This document shows positions 1-4,607 of a DNA stretch of 5,482 nucleotides, piece after piece. The notes below the pieces were generated by a model that was not told where the DNA came from, made no database searches, and was given only the letters and a program-made list of their open reading frames with translations. This DNA comes from Pseudomonadota bacterium. GTDB lineage: Bacteria; Pseudomonadota; Gammaproteobacteria; Burkholderiales; Burkholderiaceae_B. The stretch is taken from positions 1 through 5,482 of the forward strand of contig JAEYVD010000281.1 in NCBI GenBank assembly GCA_023432075.1, given 5' to 3'. Both the position numbers and the translations under genes were made by a program. The first letter of the stretch is position 1. Every line of letters starts with the position of its first letter.

Positions 1-28
1 GAGCGCATCAACCCCCAGGAGCGCATCA
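1..28. repeat. 10-bp direct repeat before the VOC gene
   Basis: GAGCGCATCA occurs at 1-10 and again at 19-28, a period of 18 bases. The second copy carries part of the AGGAG ribosome binding site and ends on the A of the VOC start codon. The period is a multiple of three and the VOC frame is open to the window edge, so both copies would read Glu-Arg-Ile if translation began further upstream. Only one repeat step is visible because the window starts here. Confidence 0.5.
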
Positions 29-438
29 TGTCAGACACCAATTTCGTCATTCTGTATGTGGAAAAACCGCAGGCCAGCGCCGCCTTCTACAGCGCGCTGC
101 TGCAGCGTCCGCCCATCGAATCCTCGCCTACCTTTGCGCTGTTTGCGCTCGACTCCGGATTGATGCTGGGATTGTGGTCGCGCTACACGGTGGCGCCCGC
201 TGCGGCAGGACGCGGCGGCGCGTCCGAACTGGCATTCACCGTGGCGGATGCCGACGCGGTCAACCAGCGTCATGTGGACTGGAGCCTGCGCGGCCTGCCC
301 ATCCTGCAGGCGCCTACCGACATGGACTTTGGCCGAACCTTCGTGGCGCTGGATCCCGACGGCCATCGCCTGCGGGTTTTCGCCCCCGCGCCGGAACCGG
401 ACGCCGTCCGGACAGAGCGCGCGGTCGCCGCCGTTTGA
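28..438 (+). CDS. VOC superfamily (glyoxalase/bleomycin-resistance fold) protein
   Basis: A 136-residue protein with the length and pattern of one vicinal-oxygen-chelate domain, which is two beta-alpha-beta-beta-beta modules. Module 1 opens with NFVILYVEKPQASAAFYSAL (residues 5-24). Module 2 opens with ELAFTVAD (67-74) and closes with the typical C-terminal signature GRTFVALDPDGHRLRVF (102-118). VOC proteins include glyoxalase I, ring-cleavage dioxygenases and antibiotic-binding proteins; the substrate here cannot be told. The usual metal-binding His or Gln at the start of strand 1 is not evident (Asn5-Phe6), which suggests a ligand-binding rather than metal-dependent member. This is an inference. 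The start at 28 is supported by AGGAG at 17-21, six bases ahead. The frame is open to the window edge, so a longer N-terminus cannot be strictly excluded. The residues after about 120 (Pro/Ala-rich) are a non-conserved tail. The gene converges on the kynU-permease operon and looks unrelated to it. Confidence 0.85.
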   Translation: MSDTNFVILYVEKPQASAAFYSALLQRPPIESSPTFALFALDSGLMLGLWSRYTVAPAAAGRGGASELAFTVADADAVNQRHVDWSLRGLPILQAPTDMDFGRTFVALDPDGHRLRVFAPAPEPDAVRTERAVAAV

Positions 439-493
439 CGGCATATTGACGGCCGTATTGGCCGCAAACGGCCGCTTGACGGCAAACGGCCGC
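435..493. repeat. Short GC-rich direct repeats in a convergent intergenic region
   Basis: TTGACGGC occurs three times (435-442, 446-453, 476-483); the first copy contains the VOC stop codon TGA. GCAAACGGCCGC occurs twice (464-475 and 482-493) with an 18-base period. Embedded inverted repeats allow alternative small stems, for example GGCCG at 460-464 with CGGCC at 469-473. The run leads directly into the strong stem at 487-510. It could be slippage-generated sequence around a transcription terminator; no coding role is visible. Confidence 0.6.
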
Positions 494-510
494 GCCCTTG
501 AGCGCGGCCG
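487..510 (-). terminator. Stem-loop between convergent genes, likely terminator of the kynU-permease operon
   Basis: CGGCCGCGC (487-495) pairs perfectly with GCGCGGCCG (502-510): nine G-C pairs with a six-base loop. It begins about 11 bases beyond the permease stop codon. In the minus direction the stem is followed by only three T residues (complement of 484-486), so as an intrinsic terminator it is weak in its tail though strong in its stem. In the plus direction no T tract follows, so for the VOC transcript it would act at most as a pausing or 3'-end stabilising hairpin. Confidence 0.55.
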
Positions 511-521
511 CCGATAATGCA

Positions 522-1928
522 TCACGCACGCTGCCGGCGCGCGCTCATGGCCACCGCTTCGCCGCGCTTCTTGAACAGCAGGTAATACGCCGCGGCCAGC
601 AGCACAAGGAACGGCACGCCAAACACCAACGTCAGCTTGAAGACGCTGGTGAAGTACGTGGTCACCAGAATCGCCAGCATCGCCCCCGCGCCCAGCAGCG
701 TCAGCACCGGAAATCCCGGCATGCGGAATGACAGCTTCGCGCCGCCCTCACGCACCCAGCGGCGGCGAAAGAAGTAATGCGTGACAAAGATCATCATCCA
801 GGTAAAAAGCGCACCGAACATCGAGATGGCCATCATCAGCGTGAAGGCCGTTTCCGGATACAGCACGTTCAGCACCGTGGCGATGGCGATGCCGCTGGTG
901 GACAGCAGCAGTGCGTTCAGCGGCGTGCCGTTGCGGGACAGCCGGCCCATCGCCGACGGCGCGTGGCCCGCCCGCGACAAGCTGAACATCATGCGCGTGG
1001 TGATGTAGAGCTGGCTGTTCATGGCCGACAGCGCAGCCACCAGCACGATGAAATTGATGACGCCCGCCGCCCCCGGAATATCCAGCACCTGCATCACCTT
1101 CACGAAGGGGCTGCCGTCCTTGCCGGCTTCATTCCAGGGCACAATGGCCAGGATCAGCGCCAGCGTCAGCAGATAGAACACGACCAGCCGGACGATGGTG
1201 GCGCGAAACGCCTGCTTGACCGCACGTTCCGGGTCTTCGGCTTCGCCGGCCGCCACGGCGATCATCTCGACGCTCAGATAGCTGAAGATCGAGATCACGA
1301 CCGCGATCCACATGCCCCACACGCCGTTCGGAAAGAACCCGCCATGCGCGGTGTAGTTCGCGGTGCCGTACTGCGGATCACCCCAGACCACATAGGCGCC
1401 CAGGATGATGAACCCCACGATGGCGCTGATCTTGATGGTCGAGAACCAGTACTCGATCGTGCCGAATGCCTTGACGCTCAGGGCATTGATGAGGATGAGC
1501 GCCGCCGAGAACACGCAGACCCACTGCCATCCCGGCACGCCGGGAAACCAGAAGGCCATGTACTTGGCCACCGCCGTGACCTCGGTGCCCACCGCCAGCA
1601 CCACGCAGGACCAGTACGCATAACGCACCAAAAAGCCCGCAAGCGGGCCGATGTAGTGCTCGGCGTAGGCGCCGAACGAGCCGGACGTGGAATGCGCAAC
1701 CGTCATTTCCGCCAGGCAGGCCATGAGCAGCAGCGTGATGACGCCGCCGATGGCATAGCTGATGAGCACGCTGGGACCGGCAAAGCCGATGGCGAATTTG
1801 CTGCCCAGGAACAGCCCCGTGCCGATGGCCCCGCCGATGGCGATCATGCTCATCTGGCCGGACGTCAGCCGGCGCTTGAGTCCCTGTTCGCGTTCGGCGA
1901 TCTGGCCGAACCCCTTCTGTTGTTGCAT
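522..1928 (-). CDS. Amino acid permease (APC superfamily, AAT family), probable kynurenine/tryptophan importer
   Basis: A 468-residue inner-membrane protein with about 12 hydrophobic segments, the usual size for the AAT family of proton-coupled amino acid symporters. Family signatures visible are GGAIGTGLFLGS in TM1 (residues 32-43), LAEM..AHSTSGSFGAYAE at TM3 (72-90), FGTIEYWFSTIK at TM5 (155-166), and SVEMIAVAAGEAEDPERAV after TM6 (219-237). The N-terminal 27 and C-terminal 15 or so residues are polar, as expected for cytoplasmic ends. The start is clear: AGGAGGAGA (complement of 1931-1939) sits just ahead of the ATG. The gene lies 78 bases downstream of kynU on the same strand and is probably co-transcribed. 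A permease also follows kynU in Pseudomonas aeruginosa (PA2079, from memory), so import of kynurenine or tryptophan is the best guess, but sequence alone does not fix the substrate. Related AAT members carry GABA, proline, aromatic or other amino acids. Ser80 stands where many family members have Pro. Confidence 0.9.
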   Translation of the reverse strand: MQQQKGFGQIAEREQGLKRRLTSGQMSMIAIGGAIGTGLFLGSKFAIGFAGPSVLISYAIGGVITLLLMACLAEMTVAHSTSGSFGAYAEHYIGPLAGFLVRYAYWSCVVLAVGTEVTAVAKYMAFWFPGVPGWQWVCVFSAALILINALSVKAFGTIEYWFSTIKISAIVGFIILGAYVVWGDPQYGTANYTAHGGFFPNGVWGMWIAVVISIFSYLSVEMIAVAAGEAEDPERAVKQAFRATIVRLVVFYLLTLALILAIVPWNEAGKDGSPFVKVMQVLDIPGAAGVINFIVLVAALSAMNSQLYITTRMMFSLSRAGHAPSAMGRLSRNGTPLNALLLSTSGIAIATVLNVLYPETAFTLMMAISMFGALFTWMMIFVTHYFFRRRWVREGGAKLSFRMPGFPVLTLLGAGAMLAILVTTYFTSVFKLTLVFGVPFLVLLAAAYYLLFKKRGEAVAMSARRQRA

Positions 1929-1930
1929 TG

Positions 1931-1939
1931 TCTCCTCCT
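1931..1939 (-). promoter_or_regulatory. Strong ribosome binding site of the permease gene
   Basis: On the minus strand AGGAGGAGA ends two bases before the permease ATG, and its AGGAGG core is about six bases away. It is the best Shine-Dalgarno match in the window and much stronger than that of kynU. The permease can therefore initiate independently despite the 78-base gap and the stem-loops before it. Confidence 0.75.
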
Positions 1940-1964
1940 GTACTGCGCATTCTTGTTGGATGTA

Positions 1965-1981
1965 CGGCCCCCCGGGGGCCG
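1965..1981 (-). other. Intercistronic GC stem-loop between kynU and the permease gene
   Basis: CGGCCC (1965-1970) pairs with GGGCCG (1976-1981) around a five-base loop, all G-C pairs, within a C-run/G-run palindrome. No T tract follows in the minus direction, so it is unlikely to be a full terminator. It lies about 25 bases upstream of the permease ribosome binding site and could pause transcription or block 3'-5' decay of kynU mRNA. Confidence 0.45.
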
Positions 1982-1992
1982 GCGCGATGAGG

Positions 1993-2011
1993 CCTGATTT
2001 CAGCGATCAGG
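1993..2011 (-). other. Stem-loop spanning the kynU stop codon
   Basis: CCTGAT (1993-1998) and ATCAGG (2006-2011) form a perfect six-base stem with a seven-base loop. The kynU stop codon (complement of 2007-2009) lies within one arm. Together with the stem at 1965-1981 it gives two hairpins in the short gap. A role in mRNA stability or differential expression is an inference; short stems also arise by chance. Confidence 0.35.
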
Positions 2012-3257
2012 TCACGGCGGACCGCTGCTTGAACTCGGGCTTGTCCCACGCGCGGGTATCCAGCACGTCCTTCAGGATGTCGACCGCGTCCCACACGTCG
2101 GCGTAGCCGAAATACAGCGGCGTCAGGCCGAAACGCAGGACTTCCGGCTCGCGGTAATCGCCGATCACGCCGCGCGCGATCAAGGCCTGCATGACTTCAA
2201 AGCCGTTGGGATGGCGAAAGCTCACGTGGCTGCCGCGATCGGCATGCGTGCGCGGCGTCACCAGCGTCAGCGGGTGGCCGGCGCAACGCGACTCGACCAG
2301 CTCGATGAAAAGGTCGCCCAGCGCCAGCGACTTCTTGCGGACTTCGTCCATGCCGGCGGCGTGCGCCACGTCCAGGCCGCACTCGACCAGCGACAGCGAC
2401 ACGATGGGCTGCGTGCCGCACAGGTAGCGGCGGATGCCGCCCGCGGGCTCATAGGCCACGGCCATGTCGAAGGGGCGGCTGTGTCCCCACCAGCCGGACA
2501 GCGGCTGCCAGAAATCCTTGGTATGGCGCGGCGCGACCCAGATGAAGGCCGGTGAACCCGGGCCGCCGTTCAGGTACTTGTACGTGCAGCCCACCGCGAA
2601 GTCGGCGTTGGCGCCATTCAGGTCGACGGGCACCGCGCCGGCCGCATGCGCCAGGTCCCAGATGGCCAGCGCGCCGCGCTCGTGCGCCTGCGCCGTCACG
2701 GCGGCCATGTCGTGCATCTGGCCGCTGCGGTAATTGACGTGGGACAGCAGCATGACAGCGACGGAATCGTCCAGCGCCTTGTCCAGCGGCAGGTCGTCGT
2801 CGATCAGGCGCATTTCGTAGCCCTGCTGCAGCAGGTCGATCATGCCCTGGATCATGTAGAGATCGGTGGGGAAGTTGTCGCGCTCGGACAGGATGACGCG
2901 GCGCGCGGGTTGTTTGTGCTGCTGGATGCGCAGCGCGGCGGCCAGCGCCTTGAAGATGTTGAGCGACGTGGTGTCGGTGACGACCAGTTCGCCTTCACGC
3001 GCGCCCAGCAGGCGGCCCAGCTTGTCGCCCAGGCGCGCCGGCAGGTCGAACCACCCCGCCGTGTTCCAGCTGCGGATGAGACCGTTGCCCCATTCGTCCG
3101 CGATGACCTGCGCGGCGCGGGCGGCGGCGGTCTTGGGCAGGACGCCCAAGGAATTGCCGTCCATGTAGAGCACGCCGGGGGGCAGATCGAACTGTTCTTT
3201 CACGCGGGCCAGGGGGTCCTGGCGATCGGCGTTGACGCAGGCTTCACGAGTGTTCAT
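2007..3257 (-). CDS. kynU: Kynureninase (L-kynurenine hydrolase)
   Basis: A 416-residue PLP-dependent fold-type I enzyme of the cytoplasm. It hydrolyses L-kynurenine to anthranilate and L-alanine in tryptophan catabolism. The length equals that of the well-studied Pseudomonas fluorescens enzyme, and key residues fall at the same numbers as I recall them: Phe129 and Asp132 in [11 protein letters not shown], Asp201 in [10 protein letters not shown] (pairs with the PLP ring nitrogen), Tyr226 and the Schiff-base Lys227 in [15 protein letters not shown], and Arg375 in [11 protein letters not shown] (substrate carboxylate). DTTS (95-98) is the phosphate-binding region and GWWGH (255-259) the substrate loop. 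The ATG at 3255-3257 is preferred because AAGGAA (complement of 3264-3269) precedes it at good spacing. An in-frame ATG 11 codons upstream (3288-3290) has no ribosome binding site. The gene is first in a probable operon with the permease and is divergent from the AsnC-type regulator. All catalytic positions look intact. Confidence 0.97.
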   Translation of the reverse strand: MNTREACVNADRQDPLARVKEQFDLPPGVLYMDGNSLGVLPKTAAARAAQVIADEWGNGLIRSWNTAGWFDLPARLGDKLGRLLGAREGELVVTDTTSLNIFKALAAALRIQQHKQPARRVILSERDNFPTDLYMIQGMIDLLQQGYEMRLIDDDLPLDKALDDSVAVMLLSHVNYRSGQMHDMAAVTAQAHERGALAIWDLAHAAGAVPVDLNGANADFAVGCTYKYLNGGPGSPAFIWVAPRHTKDFWQPLSGWWGHSRPFDMAVAYEPAGGIRRYLCGTQPIVSLSLVECGLDVAHAAGMDEVRKKSLALGDLFIELVESRCAGHPLTLVTPRTHADRGSHVSFRHPNGFEVMQALIARGVIGDYREPEVLRFGLTPLYFGYADVWDAVDILKDVLDTRAWDKPEFKQRSAVT

Positions 3258-3395
3258 GTTCCGTTCCTTCCAACTGGATTCCGGATACATGCTATCAGCG
3301 CACTTGGTCCGAAAAATTGCAAAATCGGTCGTGACTTACCCGAGTTTTCCGCATTAAATTGCATTCACCATCAATTTTTCGAACTGGATTGCGCC
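3258..3395. promoter_or_regulatory. Divergent kynU-kynR control region with candidate operator elements
   Basis: This 138-base gap is clearly AT-richer than its surroundings and must hold both promoters. It contains a perfect inverted repeat, CGAAAAATTG (3310-3319) and CAATTTTTCG (3372-3381). Inside it is a dyad with one bulged base, AAAATCGG (3321-3328) against CCGAGTTTT (3340-3348). AAATTGCA is directly repeated at 3314-3321 and 3356-3363, 42 bases apart, close to four helical turns. AACTGGATT is directly repeated at 3272-3280 and 3382-3390. Lrp/AsnC proteins bind several AT-rich, helically phased half-sites, so this fits a KynR operator. Which element is the true site is not known. I find no good sigma-70 promoter facing kynU, which is consistent with activator dependence. 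Confidence 0.6.
3331..3359 (+). promoter_or_regulatory. Candidate sigma-70 promoter of kynR
   Basis: GTGACT (3331-3336; four of six to TTGACA) and TTAAAT (3354-3359; four of six to TATAAT) are separated by 17 bases. The start site would lie near 3366, giving a leader of about 30 bases. The -35 element lies between the arms of the dyad 3321-3348, which would suit autoregulation. No strong ribosome binding site follows: only TGGA at 3385-3388. Confidence 0.35.
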
Positions 3396-3869
3396 ATGCA
3401 GATCGACGCCATAGACCAGCGCATACTTGCCCGCCTGCAGGAGGACGGGCACCTCAGCAATCAGGACCTGGCCGAACAGGTGGCGCTGTCGCCGTCCGCC
3501 TGTCTGCGCCGCGTGCGCGCGCTTGAAGAAGCCGGGCTCATCCGCGGATACCGAGCGATGCTGGACGCCGAAAAACTGGGCTTCGAGCTGGAGGCCATCG
3601 TCCATGTGTCGCTGGACCAGTCGCGCGCCGGCTGGCACGAGGAATTCATGGCGGGCATCGCACTGCACGACGAGATCACCGAAGCCTGCATCGTGACAGG
3701 CGCGTCCAATTACATCCTGACCGTACGCACGCGCAACCTGTCTGCGTTTTCGAATTTTGTCGAGGACAAGCTCAGCAAGATCCCGGGCGTGCGCGATCTG
3801 TGCTCGCACATCGTCATGCGCAAGGTGAAGAACCGCGAAGGCATGCTGCCGCTGGCAGCCTGGCGCTAG
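3396..3869 (+). CDS. kynR: AsnC/Lrp-family transcriptional regulator, probable kynurenine-responsive KynR
   Basis: A 157-residue protein of standard Lrp/AsnC length. Residues 1-60 form the winged helix-turn-helix domain: it opens IDAIDQRILARLQEDG, with the recognition helix in LSPSACLRRVRALEEAGLI (31-49). Residues from about 63 to 145 form the RAM ligand-binding and oligomerisation domain, with the motif GASNYILTVRTRNLSAFSNF (102-121). These proteins assemble as dimers to octamers and respond to amino acids. Divergent placement next to kynU, as in Pseudomonas where KynR activates kyn genes in response to kynurenine, makes this the local regulator; the symbol rests on context. The start at 3396 gives the canonical N-terminus, although the frame is open upstream and the ribosome binding site is weak, so low-level expression is likely. 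It ends 33 bases from the convergent haemolysin III gene. A wider role, as for Lrp or BkdR homologues, is the alternative. Confidence 0.93.
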   Translation: MQIDAIDQRILARLQEDGHLSNQDLAEQVALSPSACLRRVRALEEAGLIRGYRAMLDAEKLGFELEAIVHVSLDQSRAGWHEEFMAGIALHDEITEACIVTGASNYILTVRTRNLSAFSNFVEDKLSKIPGVRDLCSHIVMRKVKNREGMLPLAAWR

Positions 3870-3895
3870 CGGTTTCCGTCCGCTGTCCGCAACCG
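3870..3895. terminator. Possible weak bidirectional stem between kynR and the haemolysin III gene
   Basis: CGGTT (3870-3874) and AACCG (3891-3895) are inverted across a 16-base loop in the 33-base gap between two convergent stop codons. The stem is only five pairs and no T tract follows on either side. Position is the main argument; termination here may instead depend on Rho. Confidence 0.25.
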
Positions 3896-3902
3896 GAACG
3901 CG

Positions 3903-4532
3903 CTATACCGGCGCGTGCTCCAGAAACCCGAACACCGTCACGAAATGGCAGGCCGTGCCGGCCATGACGAAAAGGTGCCAGATGCCGTGCGCATGCCGCC
4001 AGCGTTGGTCGTTGGCGTAGAACAGCGTGCCGCAGGTATAGATGGCGGCGCCCGCCAGCAGCCACGTCAGCCCCGCCGTCGACAGCGCCCCCGCGATGGG
4101 CGCGGCGAAGGCCACGCCCAGCCAGCCCATCGCCAGGTACAGCGGCAAGGCGGGTGGCGCGTGGCGCGCCCACCAGAGTTCGCGGCTGATGCCCACGAAG
4201 GCCAGCAGCCAGATCGCCACGCCCATCGCGGCGCCCCACCGATGGTCCACGGGGCCAAACGCCAGCGGCGTGTACGTGCCCGCGATCAGCAGGTAGATTG
4301 CGCAGTGGTCCGCCTTGGCCCACATTTCCTTGCGCCGCCCTCGCGAGCAATGGAACAGGGACGACGACGCATACACCGCAATCATCGACGCCGCGAACAC
4401 CGCGCAGCTGATGATCTGGCGCGTGTCCACCCGCAGCTCGGCCGCGCGCGTGATCAATGCGCCGGATGCCAGCACCGCCAGCGCCAGCCCGGCCAGATGC
4501 GTCACGCCATTGAGTCGTTCGCCTTCCTGCAT
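3903..4532 (-). CDS. Haemolysin III (HlyIII/YqfA, PAQR-type) integral membrane protein
   Basis: A 209-residue inner-membrane protein with about seven hydrophobic segments, the usual size for bacterial haemolysin III homologues. The PAQR metal-site pattern is complete: SxxxH at Ser57-His61 (SSSLFH), Asp75-His76 in ADHCAIYLLIAGTYTPL, and HxxxH at His182-His186 (HGIWH), with a further His196 in the same helix. In adiponectin receptors, which share this fold, the equivalent residues hold a zinc ion and support ceramidase-like hydrolysis. The bacterial role is unsettled: some members lyse erythrocytes when overproduced and others affect membrane fluidity, so the name should not be read as a proven toxin. 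The start at 4532 gives the usual N-terminus GERLNGVTH after three residues; its ribosome binding site is poor (a G run about seven bases upstream). The gene lies 75 bases downstream of the S58 peptidase gene on the same strand, possibly with its own promoter. Confidence 0.92.
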   Translation of the reverse strand: MQEGERLNGVTHLAGLALAVLASGALITRAAELRVDTRQIISCAVFAASMIAVYASSSLFHCSRGRRKEMWAKADHCAIYLLIAGTYTPLAFGPVDHRWGAAMGVAIWLLAFVGISRELWWARHAPPALPLYLAMGWLGVAFAAPIAGALSTAGLTWLLAGAAIYTCGTLFYANDQRWRHAHGIWHLFVMAGTACHFVTVFGFLEHAPV

Positions 4533-4542
4533 GTGCGCCCCC

Positions 4543-4563
4543 GCGCCGGCGGCATGCCGGCGC
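4543..4563 (-). other. GC stem-loop in the leader of the haemolysin III gene
   Basis: GCGCCGGC (4543-4550) pairs perfectly with GCCGGCGC (4556-4563) around a five-base loop. It ends about ten bases before the haemolysin III start codon, so in mRNA it would sit directly against the weak G-rich ribosome binding site. It could also serve as a 3' stem for the upstream peptidase transcript, but no T tract follows. Confidence 0.45.
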
Positions 4564-4591
4564 CTGTCATCATGGCGCGCTTATATGACAG
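4564..4591 (-). promoter_or_regulatory. Dyad overlapping a candidate -10 element upstream of the haemolysin III gene
   Basis: CTGTCAT (4564-4570) and ATGACAG (4585-4591) form a perfect seven-base inverted repeat with a 14-base spacer, so the arm centres are 21 bases (two helical turns) apart. On the minus strand TATAAG (complement of 4580-4585) lies against one arm and resembles a -10 box, about 48 bases from the start codon. I find no convincing -35 element at 16-18 bases. The symmetry and position suit a repressor or activator site; nothing identifies the protein. Confidence 0.35.
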
Positions 4592-4607
4592 CGGCGGGAC
4601 AGCGGCA

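Noticed and set aside
777..1997. Plus-strand open frame of about 400 codons opposite the permease
   Set aside because: His/Arg/Gln-rich composition is the typical mirror of a hydrophobic membrane protein gene; the permease on the other strand has clear family motifs and a strong ribosome binding site.
3258..3290. Alternative upstream start for kynU adding 11 residues
   Set aside because: The ATG at 3288-3290 has no ribosome binding site, and the shorter form has a good one and places all catalytic residues at the numbering of the 416-residue Pseudomonas enzyme.
2646..3395. Long open plus-strand frame opposite kynU that runs in frame into kynR, suggesting an N-terminally extended regulator
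   Set aside because: It is antisense to an intact kynU, its translation is Gln/Arg/Val-rich without domain character, and KynR has a canonical AsnC N-terminus at 3396. Long antisense frames are expected at this GC content.
3903..4532. Haemolysin III as a virulence toxin
   Set aside because: The family is widespread in harmless bacteria and belongs to the PAQR fold; nothing nearby points to toxin secretion.
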